This document shows, in pieces, positions 16,575-26,524 of a stretch of 64,000 nt of DNA. The notes under the pieces were generated by a model that made no database searches, had not been told where the DNA came from, and was given only the letters and a program-made list of their open reading frames with translations. Source of the stretch: M0027 sp021713415 (GTDB lineage Bacteria; Pseudomonadota; Gammaproteobacteria; Francisellales; Francisellaceae); assembly GCA_021713415.1 (NCBI GenBank), contig JAKJJQ010000003.1:50005-114004 (forward strand). The letters run 5' to 3'. Made by a program: the position numbers and the translations under genes. Positions within the stretch are counted from its first letter, which is position 1. Every line of letters starts with the position of its first letter.

Positions 16575-18313
16575 TTATCATGATCTTCTTTCATATTAGT
16601 AATAATATAAGCACCACGGCGTGGGACTTCACCTACTAATTGATAGCTACTATTCCCAATTAATTTTCTAAATTGGGAATCACTTGGATTTTCTGATGAA
16701 ATAACAATAATTGGCTGATGTATTTTTAATGCTTGTTGCCAACGCTTTGAAAACATCTGATAGGTAACTAAATCTTTCGGTAAATGATGTAAATAATTAA
16801 CACCTTCATAAATTTCACGCTTCCAGTTATCACCTAGTTGTTGCCCTTTATCCCAATCAGCAACAATACCCACATCACGATCTAAATAAAGTGGTATTGC
16901 ATAATAATAACGACCAATCATAAAAACTTGAGCATTTGGGTATTGTTTTAACACGGGCTGTACTTTTTCTGCAATTGGATAGTTCCACTGTAATCTAAAG
17001 TATTTAATCGCTGCAATTAAGGTTAAATTCATCAATATATTAACGATAATTATTGTAATTACAAACCACTTTAGTGGCTTTCTTTTTCTTAAACCTACAA
17101 ATAAAGTAATCGCACCAACCAATAAAACAAGGCTAAGAAAATAGCCATAAGGCATTGTTTTATAAACAGCTTTATCATGCCAAAATAATGGTAACAACAA
17201 TAAAGTAATTGCAGCAAGTGCGAAAATCACAGCTAAAATAACCGTTGCAATGATATTTACTTTTGATAACTTAGCTGTCCATAGGCGATCAAAATAAATA
17301 GCCATTAACATTGCTGATGCTGGAAATACAGGGCCAATATAACCTGGTAATTTAGAAGCTGGAATTGAAAAAAAGACCGTAATTAAAATAACCCATAATA
17401 ATAAAAACAACTCAATTTTATATTGTTGGCGCTTATTCCATATTAATTTTATCTGGCTGATATAGGTTTGGAAAAAATAAAATGTCCATGGAAATACCCC
17501 GCCTATTATTAACAAAATATAATAATAAAATGGATTATGCATATTAAAATTATCACCGACAAAACGAACGACTTGATTCCAAATAAAAAAGTAAGCCATA
17601 AAGCCAGGGTATTTATTCTCGACAATAATAAACCAAGGCAGAATCACAATCAGAAATAGGATAAGACCAGAGATTAAGCGTATCTTTAATAAAAGTTTCC
17701 AATTATTTAAAATTAAAAACCAAAAAAATAATACCATTGCTGGAAATACGATACCCATTAAGCCTTTTGTCAAAAACGCAGCTGCTGCAAATAGGTAAGC
17801 TAAATATAACCATAAACTACGCCCTTTTGTCTCTACTGGCAAATACAATGCAATAATTAAAGAAAATAAAGATAAATTAAGCCAAGAAGCAACCTCACCA
17901 TCCATATTCGCATAATGACCTAAAGCAAAAAATAGTGGTGTAATTGCAATTAATAAAGCACTTAATATTGCAACTCTACGATTAAATACAATAGATGCTG
18001 TAAGATAACCGAATAAAGCCGTTAAAGTTGTTAGAATTGCTGGAAAAAAACGTGCGGCAAACTCGCTAACACCAAAAGTCTTAAATGCAAAAATATTTAA
18101 CCAATAAAATAAAATAGGCTTACCTAAAAATGGGGAACCTGCAATTGTTGGTACGGTATAATTATCATGTTTAAACATCTCCCAGGCCACACCAACATAT
18201 CGTGTCTCATCCGGTGAAATTAATTGATGCCCGCCTAAAAAAAGCAAATTAAAAATTAATAAGCCTATACTTAATACTAATAAATCACTCAATCGAATAT
18301 CTGCTTTATCCAT
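16571..18313 (-). CDS. ArnT-like glycosyltransferase (lipid A sugar transferase, GT family 39/83)
   Basis: A 580-aa polytopic inner-membrane enzyme with about 12 hydrophobic segments. The first periplasmic loop has the ArnT motif PDETRYVGVAWEM, and GKPILFYWLN follows. The C-terminal soluble domain of about 140 residues matches the periplasmic domain of ArnT. These enzymes transfer an aminosugar from undecaprenyl phosphate to lipid A phosphate on the periplasmic face. The sugar is 4-amino-4-deoxyarabinose in enterics, while the Francisella relative FlmK adds galactosamine. No arnBCADE genes are in the window, so the sugar is not assignable. It is convergent with the preceding gene with a 4-bp overlap. 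Confidence 0.84.
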   Translation of the reverse strand: MDKADIRLSDLLVLSIGLLIFNLLFLGGHQLISPDETRYVGVAWEMFKHDNYTVPTIAGSPFLGKPILFYWLNIFAFKTFGVSEFAARFFPAILTTLTALFGYLTASIVFNRRVAILSALLIAITPLFFALGHYANMDGEVASWLNLSLFSLIIALYLPVETKGRSLWLYLAYLFAAAAFLTKGLMGIVFPAMVLFFWFLILNNWKLLLKIRLISGLILFLIVILPWFIIVENKYPGFMAYFFIWNQVVRFVGDNFNMHNPFYYYILLIIGGVFPWTFYFFQTYISQIKLIWNKRQQYKIELFLLLWVILITVFFSIPASKLPGYIGPVFPASAMLMAIYFDRLWTAKLSKVNIIATVILAVIFALAAITLLLLPLFWHDKAVYKTMPYGYFLSLVLLVGAITLFVGLRKRKPLKWFVITIIIVNILMNLTLIAAIKYFRLQWNYPIAEKVQPVLKQYPNAQVFMIGRYYYAIPLYLDRDVGIVADWDKGQQLGDNWKREIYEGVNYLHHLPKDLVTYQMFSKRWQQALKIHQPIIVISSENPSDSQFRKLIGNSSYQLVGEVPRRGAYIITNMKEDHDN

Positions 18314-18513
18314 AGTGAAAAGTTAAACTCCTTAATGTTATAAATTAAAAAATAGTATAACGTAATTCTTTTTAAAGTAATGCCAAAAAACACCCAAAAT
18401 CATCAACCCATCTTGAAAGAACCAAAAAAGCATGCCTTATATTTAAAAATTATAATCTCGAATATATAATTTATATGAAAGTTTTATGCTTCAATCACTA
18501 AGGAAAATCTTTA

Positions 18514-19329
18514 ATGTTACTAGAAATCGCATTAATATTTGTTATTACAGGTATTGTAGTAGGCATACTTTCAGGATTATTTGGCCTAGGTGGTGGCTTA
18601 ACTATCGTTCCAGTAATGAGCGTGTATTTAGAACTAACACATGTCGTAGGCACTGAATATACCATGCACATTGCAATTGCAACTTCATTATTCGTCATGA
18701 TATTTACATCACTAGCAAGTACCTTTTCTCACCATAAAAAAGGAAATATACATTGGCAAGTTGCATGGCCTTTAGGCATTGGTGTTTTAATTGGGGCCGT
18801 TATTGGTGCAATTATTGCCCACCTACTTAATAGTGAATTCCTTAAAATTATATTTATTATCTTTTTAGTTTATACTATAGCTAAATGGATATTAAAAACC
18901 GTTAAAAAGCCAATAAAAAATAGCGAAAATCTTACACTTGTGATTCCAAAAACCATAATTTTAAATGCCTATGGCTGCGCATCCGGGTTTGTTGCGGTAA
19001 TCTTAGGTATTGGATGCAGCGTAATGGCTGTACCTTTTTTACGCCATTATAAATTTAGCATGCCACAATCTGCTGCTATAGCAGCAGCAATTACACCAGC
19101 ATTAGCGGCAGTAGGTGCAACTGTTTATATTATCTTAGGCTATACATCGGCTAGCTTACCACACAGCATGCTTGGCTTTGTGTATTTGCCAGCAACGATA
19201 GGCCTTATTATTGGCTCTTTTTGTGGTGTTCCTATTGGTACATGGGTATCTAACAAAATGCCTGAAAAAATTCAAAGTATCATTTATCTATTATTTTTAC
19301 TACTTATTCTAATTGTAATGCTTAGCTAG
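18514..19329 (+). CDS. Sulfite exporter TauE/SafE (TSUP) family permease
   Basis: 271 aa with about eight membrane segments in two repeats. Each repeat carries the family glycine signature: GLFGLGGGLTIVPVMS near the N-terminus and GCSVMAVPFLRHYKFSMPQSAAIAAA in the second half. Members move sulfur-containing anions or organic anions across the inner membrane; the substrate here is unknown. An AAGGAAAA ribosome-binding site lies upstream of the ATG. The gene is transcribed alone, divergent from the ArnT-like gene. Confidence 0.86.
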   Translation: MLLEIALIFVITGIVVGILSGLFGLGGGLTIVPVMSVYLELTHVVGTEYTMHIAIATSLFVMIFTSLASTFSHHKKGNIHWQVAWPLGIGVLIGAVIGAIIAHLLNSEFLKIIFIIFLVYTIAKWILKTVKKPIKNSENLTLVIPKTIILNAYGCASGFVAVILGIGCSVMAVPFLRHYKFSMPQSAAIAAAITPALAAVGATVYIILGYTSASLPHSMLGFVYLPATIGLIIGSFCGVPIGTWVSNKMPEKIQSIIYLLFLLLILIVMLS

Positions 19330-19499
19330 CTATTCTTACGAATCAAACTAAGTTTTTTGTGTAATAAACTTTCCAACTTAAAATTATTCCAAAAGAGTTT
19401 TAAACTTTTTTATCAATTTGTACTCTAGCAAAATCTACTTTAAACTACTGAAACAGTTGAATACTTGATCTATAACTAACCAACTAGATAAATTAACGA

Positions 19500-20450
19500 A
19501 TGAAACAGAATTTAGAAAAAAAGTGGTTTTTTTTATATGCTATAGCCGTATTACTTGGCATCATCGTTAATTATTTTTCTAATAATCATAGCCAAATATT
19601 CCAACCTTATATTTTATCAAGTATTTCTTTATTACTTTATGCTGTTTTTTTACAAATTCCATTTACTCAAACACTGTACCCACTTAAAAATAAACGTTTT
19701 CTATTTGCATTAATTATTGGTAATTTTATTATTATCCCATTGATTCTATACTTAAGCATTCCCATGATAGATCTAAATACGTCATTTAAGTTCGTCTTAT
19801 TGCTTGTATTATTAACACCTTCAATTAATTATGTTGTGCTTTTTAGTAAACTAGGTGGAGGTAGTGATCAATTAATTCGTATTAATACGCCAATTTTATT
19901 AATTTTACAAATGATATTAATTCCCATTTTTTTATACTTTATATTTGAAAATACAATTCAGACTATGATCTCAATTGATTTATTTACAAAGACATTACTA
20001 TGGATAATTATTACACCTTTATTATTAGCATTTATAAGTGAATGTTTACTTAAAAAAGTAAACAATAAATTCTATGTACAACAAACGGTTCACTTATTGC
20101 CAAAATTTATGCTTTTTTTAGTCTTATTTCTTCTATTTGCAACCTACTCTCAATCGATGTGGCTAACTTCCTACCCTGATTTATTTACAGTTTGTTTTAT
20201 TTATCTTAGCTTTTTAATTATTATGCCAGTTATTGCAATTCCATTAGGTAGCTTATTTTCGCTAACATCTGCGCAAACACGCACACTTGCCTTTAGCTTT
20301 TTAAGCCGAAATTCATTAATTGCTTTACCCATTGCATTTGTATTTAGCCATCAAGCATCGGTTATCTTAAGTATTATTCTACTTCAGCTATGTATTGAGC
20401 TAATTGGTGAAGTTATTTATGTTCGCTTAATGCCAAATTTGATTGTTTAA
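19500..20450 (+). CDS. Bile acid:sodium symporter / ACR3-like arsenic resistance family transporter
   Basis: A 316-aa inner-membrane protein with about ten hydrophobic segments. The C-terminal TRTLAFSFLSRNSLIALPIA is the conserved BASS/ACR3 signature. The mid-protein TPSINYVVLFSKLGGG occupies the place of the ACR3 cysteine motif but lacks the Cys (PCTxW-like in true arsenite carriers). Arsenite export is therefore doubtful, and an organic-anion or unknown substrate is more likely. No arsR or arsC is adjacent. Convergent with glnA with a 22-bp gap. Confidence 0.7.
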   Translation: MKQNLEKKWFFLYAIAVLLGIIVNYFSNNHSQIFQPYILSSISLLLYAVFLQIPFTQTLYPLKNKRFLFALIIGNFIIIPLILYLSIPMIDLNTSFKFVLLLVLLTPSINYVVLFSKLGGGSDQLIRINTPILLILQMILIPIFLYFIFENTIQTMISIDLFTKTLLWIIITPLLLAFISECLLKKVNNKFYVQQTVHLLPKFMLFLVLFLLFATYSQSMWLTSYPDLFTVCFIYLSFLIIMPVIAIPLGSLFSLTSAQTRTLAFSFLSRNSLIALPIAFVFSHQASVILSIILLQLCIELIGEVIYVRLMPNLIV

Positions 20451-20472
20451 ATAATTCCCCTTGAAATTAATT

Positions 20473-21885
20473 CTAAACACTATAATACATTTCAAATTCA
20501 ACTGGCTGAACTGTCATATTCAAACGCTGGCTTTCTTCTGATTTTAAATCAATATAAGCATCAATTAAGTCATCACTAAATACACCACCAGCAGTTAAAA
20601 AGTCACGATCTTCATCTAAATGTGCTAAAGCATGATCTAATGAAGAAGCAACTGTTGGTATATTTTCTAATTCTTCTGGTGGCAGATCATATAAGTTTTT
20701 ATCCATTGCATCGCCAGGATGGATTTGATTTTGAATACCATCTAAGCCTGCCATTAACATGCTTGCAAACATCAAATATGGGTTTGCAGCTGGATCACCA
20801 AAACGAACTTCAATACGGCGTGCTTTTTCATTCATCACATAAGGAATACGAATCGAAGCTGAGCGGTTTCGTGCTGAGTAGGCCAATAATACAGGTGCTT
20901 CAAACCCTGGCACTAAACGCTTATAACTATTAGTTGATGGGTTAGCAAAAGCATTAATCGCTCGCGCATGCTTGATAATACCACCGATATAATATAATGC
21001 TTCATCAGAAAGACCAGCATAATTACTACCCGCAAAAATATTTTTACCATCTTTAGAAAGTGATTGATGGACATGCATACCTGAGCCATTATCCCCAGCT
21101 AAAGGTTTTGGCATAAATGTTGCTGTTTTAGCAAACATTTCCGCAACATTATGAACCACATATTTAAATGACTGTACCTGATCGGCTTTTTTAACTAAGG
21201 TATCAAATTTTGTGCCAATTTCACACTGTCCTGCTGTACCTACCTCATGGTGATGTACTTCAACTTCTTGGCCAATCTCTTCTAAAATTTGGCACATAGT
21301 TGAGCGAATATCTTGTAATGAATCAACCGGTGGCACAGGAAAATAACCACCTTTTACACCAGGTCTATGACCTAAATTACCATTTTCAAATTCAAGCGGG
21401 CTACTCCAAGCTGCTTCTTCTGAATTAATACTAAAAAAAGCTTTATGCATTTGGTTTTCAAAACGGACATCATCAAAAATAAAGAATTCAGGCTCCGGTC
21501 CAAAATAACAAGTATCAGCAATACCTAATGAGCGCATATAGTTTTCAGCACGCTTTGCAACAGCTCGTGGGTCTCTTTCATATGATTGCATCGTTGCAGG
21601 TTCTAATATATCACAACGTACTTGCAAAGTAGGTGCTTCAAAGAAAGGGTCTAAAATAATAGAATTTGCATCTGGCATTAAAATCATATCTGATTCATTA
21701 ATTCCCTTCCAACCAGCAATAGATGAGCCATCAAACATTTTTCCTTCACTAAAAAAGTTCTCCTCAATACTATTAGCAGGTATGGTAACATGCTGTTCTT
21801 TACCTTTAGTATCAGTGAAACGCAAATCTACAAATTCAATTTCATCTTGTTTGATCTGCTTTAAAACTTCTTTTGCCTGACTCAT
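20473..21885 (-). CDS. glnA: Glutamine synthetase, type I (adenylylation-regulated)
   Basis: A 470-aa GSI-beta enzyme that makes glutamine from glutamate, ammonia and ATP as a dodecamer. The N-terminal beta-grasp ends in DGSSIAGWKGINESDM. The active site includes PEPEFFIFDD, HHHEVGTAGQCEIG, DNGSGMHVHQSL and the NPSTNSYKRLVPGFEAPV loop with RIP. The target for GlnE is present: Tyr399 in KNLYDLPPEE. The length matches E. coli GlnA (469). AAGGGAGAAG precedes the ATG. It is divergent from rppH-ptsP, and the shared control region holds a 9-bp inverted repeat. No ntrB/ntrC follows it here. Confidence 0.97.
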   Translation of the reverse strand: MSQAKEVLKQIKQDEIEFVDLRFTDTKGKEQHVTIPANSIEENFFSEGKMFDGSSIAGWKGINESDMILMPDANSIILDPFFEAPTLQVRCDILEPATMQSYERDPRAVAKRAENYMRSLGIADTCYFGPEPEFFIFDDVRFENQMHKAFFSINSEEAAWSSPLEFENGNLGHRPGVKGGYFPVPPVDSLQDIRSTMCQILEEIGQEVEVHHHEVGTAGQCEIGTKFDTLVKKADQVQSFKYVVHNVAEMFAKTATFMPKPLAGDNGSGMHVHQSLSKDGKNIFAGSNYAGLSDEALYYIGGIIKHARAINAFANPSTNSYKRLVPGFEAPVLLAYSARNRSASIRIPYVMNEKARRIEVRFGDPAANPYLMFASMLMAGLDGIQNQIHPGDAMDKNLYDLPPEELENIPTVASSLDHALAHLDEDRDFLTAGGVFSDDLIDAYIDLKSEESQRLNMTVQPVEFEMYYSV

Positions 21886-21941
21886 CGGCTTCTCCCTTAC
21901 AATAATTAATTTAAAGTGGATTAAATTTAAAAATCGCCACC

Positions 21942-21947
21942 ATTATA
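21942..21947 (-). promoter_or_regulatory. Candidate -10 element of glnA
   Basis: On the minus strand this is a perfect TATAAT, 56 bp before the glnA start codon. No good TTGACA lies 16-18 bp upstream (GTGCAA is the nearest), so transcription would probably need an activator. I see no sigma-54 GG-N10-GC signature here. Confidence 0.4.
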
Positions 21948-21985
21948 GCTAATGATCATTCAAGTTGCACTGAAAGAAACATTAA

Positions 21986-22014
21986 ATTTTTCCTGATTAA
22001 ATTTAAGGAAAAAT
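21986..22014. repeat. 9-bp perfect inverted repeat between glnA and rppH
   Basis: ATTTTTCCT (21986-21994) and AGGAAAAAT (22006-22014) are perfect complements around an 11-bp centre. The site lies about 40 bp upstream of the glnA TATAAT, where an activator would bind, and about 60 bp before the rppH start. A candidate operator; the regulator is unknown. Confidence 0.55.
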
Positions 22015-22076
22015 AGCTAGATTTCAGGTATCCTTTAGGGTAGTAATATAGTTTTAGTTTAATATTAGGCTTAACG

Positions 22077-22553
22077 GTGATTGATCATGAGGGTTTTAGA
22101 GCAAACGTTGCAATTGTGCTCATAAATAAAGAAGGTAAAGTTTTTTGGGGAAAGCGTGTGCGCCAAAATGCCTGGCAATTTCCACAAGGTGGCTTAAATT
22201 CAGGAGAGACACCATTAGAAGCACTCTATAGGGAACTTTATGAAGAAGTGGGATTGAAACCACACGATGTTGAGGTAATAGCTGCAACCAAAACTTGGCT
22301 ACGCTATCGCCTGCCTCGCTTTTTAATTCGTCGTGGCTTTCCACTATGTATTGGTCAAAAACAAAAATGGTTTTTATTACGTTTAAAGTCAAGCGATTCA
22401 GCAATTGACTTAAAGGCAAATAATAAACCTGAATTTGACGCTTGGCGCTGGGTAGATTATTGGTACCCTACTACACGTGTTGTATCATTTAAACGCCATG
22501 TTTATCGTAAAGCATTGGAGTATTTTTTCCCAATTTATAAGGAATGGAAATAA
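22077..22553 (+). CDS. rppH: RNA pyrophosphohydrolase (Nudix)
   Basis: A 158-aa Nudix hydrolase that removes pyrophosphate from the 5' triphosphate end of mRNAs and so triggers decay. The Nudix box is complete: GGLNSGETPLEALYRELYEEVGL. The N-terminus MIDHEGFRANVAIVLIN matches E. coli RppH residue for residue in type and fixes the GTG start at 22077. Downstream ptsP begins 13 bp after the stop; the rppH-ptsP (nudH-ptsP) pair is conserved in gammaproteobacteria. Divergent from glnA. Confidence 0.94.
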   Translation: MIDHEGFRANVAIVLINKEGKVFWGKRVRQNAWQFPQGGLNSGETPLEALYRELYEEVGLKPHDVEVIAATKTWLRYRLPRFLIRRGFPLCIGQKQKWFLLRLKSSDSAIDLKANNKPEFDAWRWVDYWYPTTRVVSFKRHVYRKALEYFFPIYKEWK

Positions 22554-22566
22554 AGGTTAAGCATTT

Positions 22567-24840
22567 ATGCAGTTATGGCAACAATTTGTTAACGCACTAG
22601 AGAATAATGCAGCTTTAGAAGATGCATTAAGAGCGCTTGCAAGCCAAATTCAAACTAAATTAGACATAGATGCCTGTAGTATATTTCTTACTGAAGATGA
22701 TAAAAATTTATATACATTAACAGCAACTACCCTAACGCCACTTTTAATTGGGCTTGTTCATATTCACGCTGATCAAGATGTTGTCGGTAATCCCGCTTTA
22801 AGAGAAGAGCCCGTATTGATTAAAGATATTTTTCAAAATCATCATCCAACAATACTCACATCATTTACGCGAGCAAAATTACATACACTCTTATCAATGC
22901 CAATCATTTATAAAAGTGATGTGATTGGTATTATTGCCGTTCAAAACAAAAATATTAATGACATGCCTGAGCATGTACAAACCAAACTTGTTACCCTTTG
23001 CGCCAATATTGCTGAAGCATTAGATGAGGCACTTGACCGTGATGATGTAACAGAAAAAATTGAAGAAGCAACCAAAGATAATCCAACGGTTTTCTTTGAT
23101 GGCCAACAAATTACTAAAGGTGCTGCTATTGGAACAGCGGTTGTACGTTATAATATCTTTGATCTTGATAGCATCCCTGATAAACAAACTCAATCAGATA
23201 ATGAAGTTGATCAATTCAAATTAGCAGTCAATGCATTAAAACAAGAAATTGACTCAATGATTACAACACTTGATCAACAGGTCAGTGAAACTGAAACAGC
23301 TCTTTTTAAAGCTTATCTTCAAATTCTTGATTCTACGAGCTTTTATGATGCAGTTATTAACTTAATTGAAGATGGAATCTGGGTGCAAAGCGCATTAAAA
23401 CAAGTTGTTAGACGCCTATCAAATTCTTTTAGTCAAATGTCTAACGAATATTTACAATCAAGAGCAAGTGATATTCAAGATATTGGCAGACGTATCTTAA
23501 CCCATTTACAAAAAACCAACCCCTTACAGGAAGGCTACCCTTCAGATACAATCTTAGTTGCTTATGAAATCACCCCCTCAATGTTAGCTGAAGTACCCAA
23601 AGGTTTTTTAAAAGCAGTTATCTCACAAGAAGGTACTGAAAATTCACATACAGCAATCTTAGCACGTGCAATGGGTGTGCCATTTATTATTGGCTTTCCA
23701 TCTTTACCTATTTCATTTTTAGAACACAAACACCTAGTTGTTGATGCGCATATTGGCCGTGTCTATGCTAACCCATCAAAAGGATTAGTCAAAGCTTATC
23801 AACGCTTAATAGAGCAAGAAGAGCAGCTTCAAGAACGTTTACAATCAATAAGACTACTTCCATCAGAAACAGCAGATCATCATAAAGTACAACTACAAGC
23901 TAATGTTGGCTTAGTTGCTGATTTAGATGTTGCAATCTTTAATGGCTCAGAAGGCATTGGTCTTTATCGCTCTGAAGTACCCTTTATGATTCGCGATAAC
24001 TTTCCATCAGAAGATGAACAGCGAATTATTTACTCACAATTTTTAGATGCTTTTCCATCCCATGTCGTTACCATGCGTACATTGGATGTTGGCGCTGATA
24101 AAGCATTACCTTATTTTAGCGAGCCAGAGGCAAACCCTGCATTAGGATGGCGCGGGTTGCGTATGCTTTTAGATCAGACTGATTTATTTTTAATGCAAGT
24201 AAGGGCAATGCTTAAGGCAAGTAAAAATCATGGTAATTTAAAAATTCTATTACCCATGGTTAGTGAATTAGAAGAAGTTGAAGAAGCAACAAGTTTAATC
24301 AAACGCGCCTGGCATGAATTAATTGAAGAAGGCTTTAGCATTAAATTCCCACAAATCGGCATTATGATTGAAGTACCATCTGTCATTTATCAACTACCTG
24401 CTATGTTTAAATACATTGACTTTATCTCGGTTGGTAGTAATGATTTGACTCAGTATCTACTGGCAGCAGATAGGAATAATAGCAAAGTTTCTTATCTTTA
24501 TAGTCAACTACACCCAGCTGTCATTCGTGCTATTTATGATATCTCTTCAATTACTGTATCTTCTGCTAAAATTGCCTGTCTCTGTGGTGAACTTGCTGGT
24601 AATCCATTAGCGATTCCACTATTAGTCGGCATGGGTTTTCACCGTCTTAGTATGAATGCCGTTGATATCTTAAGGGCAAAATGGATTTTACGTCATATTA
24701 CTTATGAACAATGTGTTGATGTAACTAAAAAAGTCTTACGCCTTAACACCAAAGAAGAAGTTAGACGCTTTTTAGAAGACTTCCTTATTAAAGAGAATCT
24801 AGCCAATTTAATTAAAACTGGGCATGGAAAAATAAATTAG
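22567..24840 (+). CDS. ptsP: Phosphoenolpyruvate-protein phosphotransferase PtsP (EI-Ntr)
   Basis: A 757-aa enzyme I of the nitrogen phosphotransferase system. A GAF domain fills residues 1-150 (DIDACSIFL...LLSMPIIYKSDVIGIIAVQN). It is followed by the EI N-terminal domain and the phospho-His domain with His361 in GTENSHTAILARAMG. The PEP-binding TIM barrel has LDVGADKALPY, EPEANPALGWRG and CGELAGNPLAIPLLVGMG. It phosphorylates NPr and then EIIA-Ntr, linking nitrogen status (the GAF domain senses glutamine in relatives) to potassium and envelope stress responses. Neither ptsN nor ptsO is in the window. Co-transcribed with rppH. Confidence 0.95.
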   Translation: MQLWQQFVNALENNAALEDALRALASQIQTKLDIDACSIFLTEDDKNLYTLTATTLTPLLIGLVHIHADQDVVGNPALREEPVLIKDIFQNHHPTILTSFTRAKLHTLLSMPIIYKSDVIGIIAVQNKNINDMPEHVQTKLVTLCANIAEALDEALDRDDVTEKIEEATKDNPTVFFDGQQITKGAAIGTAVVRYNIFDLDSIPDKQTQSDNEVDQFKLAVNALKQEIDSMITTLDQQVSETETALFKAYLQILDSTSFYDAVINLIEDGIWVQSALKQVVRRLSNSFSQMSNEYLQSRASDIQDIGRRILTHLQKTNPLQEGYPSDTILVAYEITPSMLAEVPKGFLKAVISQEGTENSHTAILARAMGVPFIIGFPSLPISFLEHKHLVVDAHIGRVYANPSKGLVKAYQRLIEQEEQLQERLQSIRLLPSETADHHKVQLQANVGLVADLDVAIFNGSEGIGLYRSEVPFMIRDNFPSEDEQRIIYSQFLDAFPSHVVTMRTLDVGADKALPYFSEPEANPALGWRGLRMLLDQTDLFLMQVRAMLKASKNHGNLKILLPMVSELEEVEEATSLIKRAWHELIEEGFSIKFPQIGIMIEVPSVIYQLPAMFKYIDFISVGSNDLTQYLLAADRNNSKVSYLYSQLHPAVIRAIYDISSITVSSAKIACLCGELAGNPLAIPLLVGMGFHRLSMNAVDILRAKWILRHITYEQCVDVTKKVLRLNTKEEVRRFLEDFLIKENLANLIKTGHGKIN

Positions 24841-24968
24841 CTATTATCATACTTCAGCCAAAAAATAATTTGATCATATAAATTTTTTTATAATATATCT
24901 ATTAGACAAACCATGATAGATAGCTTATAACAGATGCTTATTATAAAGTCTAAATTGGTGTCACTTAA

Positions 24969-26408
24969 ATGGATCAGACAACTACCTATAAACATCCAAA
25001 AGCGTTTTATGCAATTTTTATGTTAGAGATTTGGGAGCGATTTGGCTATATGGCGGTTATGGCCATTCTTGCTTTATTTTTTACAAAATCACTTGGCATA
25101 TCACAATCTAACTCATTTATACTCTTTGGCGCATATACTGCACTAATCTATACTTTTATTGCCATTGGTGGTTATGTAGGCGATAGTGTCATTGGTGCAA
25201 AGCGCACCATTGTCTTAGGTTTATTATTTTTATTGTGTGGCTATATTTTATTAGGCACAGGCGAAAAAGCGTTAATTTATTATGGCTTAAGCTTTGTTTG
25301 TGTGGGTACCGGTTTTTTTAAATCTAATCCATCAAGTTTATTATCCAAATGCTATGATAGATCTAACCCAGAGTTATTACATAATGCGTTTACCTTATTC
25401 TATATGGCAATTAATATCGGTGCATTTCTTGGGATATTTTTCTCACCAATTATAGCCGCACACTATGGATTTAGAGCATCATTTATCGCAAGTGCACTTG
25501 GTATGATTCTAGCACTCTCAACTTTTATCTATTCAAGAAAATTTCTATCACATATAGGCACTGAAGCTGGCAAAAAATCACTATCCTATTCTAAATTAGT
25601 AATTACAATTATTGGTGGTATCATTGCTGTTTTTATTGTGACCTTTTTACTTGAAAATGTCATACTTGCCGAAGCTGTACTTATCATTATGTTTTTATGT
25701 GTTATAGCTTGGTATTTATCTATTAGCTTTTTCAAAGCTTCTGGTAAAGAAAAAAGTAGGATGATGCTTGCTTTAATTCTTATGAGTGAGGCAATTATCT
25801 TTCAGATTCTTTATGAACAAATGCAAACATCGATTAACTTTTTTGCAATTAATAATGTCGAACACTCATTACTAGGCTTTAGTGTAGAAGCACAAAGCTT
25901 TCAAGCATTAAATCCGTTTTGGATTATTCTTTTAAGCCCAATTTTATCCTACTTCTATATCTGGTTAAAAAAGAAAAATATTAGTTATAACATATACAAT
26001 AAATTTGCCTCTGGCATGTTATTATGCGGCTTAGCATTTATTGTATTATATATTTCAAAATTTGTTTCATCAGATCAAGGCATTGTATCTTCTTGGTGGT
26101 TAGTATTAAGCTATTTCTTACAATCAACAGGTGAATTAATGATTTCAGCTTTAGGCGTTGCAATGGTTGCTGAGCTTGTGCCAGCAATTATCAGTGGCTT
26201 TACTATGGGTATGTGGTTTGTGTTTCTATCGGTTGGTAACTTATTAGGTGGTTATGTCGCATCAACAATGGGGCTACCAAAAGGAGATGTTAGTAGTAAC
26301 TATTCTTTAGGTGTTTATACATCTGCCTTTTTCTATATTGGCATTATTGCTGTTATTGTCTCTGGTATTATGTTTTATACCAGCAAATATAAAAAACGCA
26401 TGATTTAG
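24969..26408 (+). CDS. Proton-dependent oligopeptide transporter (POT/PTR2 family)
   Basis: A 479-aa major-facilitator protein with about 14 membrane segments. The POT signature ExxERF-x-Y is present as EIWERFGYMAV in the first helix. The family also shows GDSVIGAKRTIVLG, a FFKSNPSSLL region, ALNPFWIILLSP and STGELMISALGVAMVAELVP. It imports di- and tripeptides with protons across the inner membrane, which suits an organism living on amino acids. The exact peptide preference is not readable. It stands alone with about 120 bp on each side. Confidence 0.92.
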   Translation: MDQTTTYKHPKAFYAIFMLEIWERFGYMAVMAILALFFTKSLGISQSNSFILFGAYTALIYTFIAIGGYVGDSVIGAKRTIVLGLLFLLCGYILLGTGEKALIYYGLSFVCVGTGFFKSNPSSLLSKCYDRSNPELLHNAFTLFYMAINIGAFLGIFFSPIIAAHYGFRASFIASALGMILALSTFIYSRKFLSHIGTEAGKKSLSYSKLVITIIGGIIAVFIVTFLLENVILAEAVLIIMFLCVIAWYLSISFFKASGKEKSRMMLALILMSEAIIFQILYEQMQTSINFFAINNVEHSLLGFSVEAQSFQALNPFWIILLSPILSYFYIWLKKKNISYNIYNKFASGMLLCGLAFIVLYISKFVSSDQGIVSSWWLVLSYFLQSTGELMISALGVAMVAELVPAIISGFTMGMWFVFLSVGNLLGGYVASTMGLPKGDVSSNYSLGVYTSAFFYIGIIAVIVSGIMFYTSKYKKRMI

Positions 26409-26524
26409 GGTTGTTTATATAAATAGTTAATCAAAGAAAATCTAGCAAAGTGAATTAAAATTAGGCTTGGGGAATATAACTCATTTCTAATAACTGTTTG
26501 GCAAAAATAAGTTATAATTTATAT

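Noticed and set aside
21885..22077. Sigma-54 promoter for glnA
   Set aside because: No GG-N10-GC pair at a suitable place on the minus strand; only a TATAAT was found.
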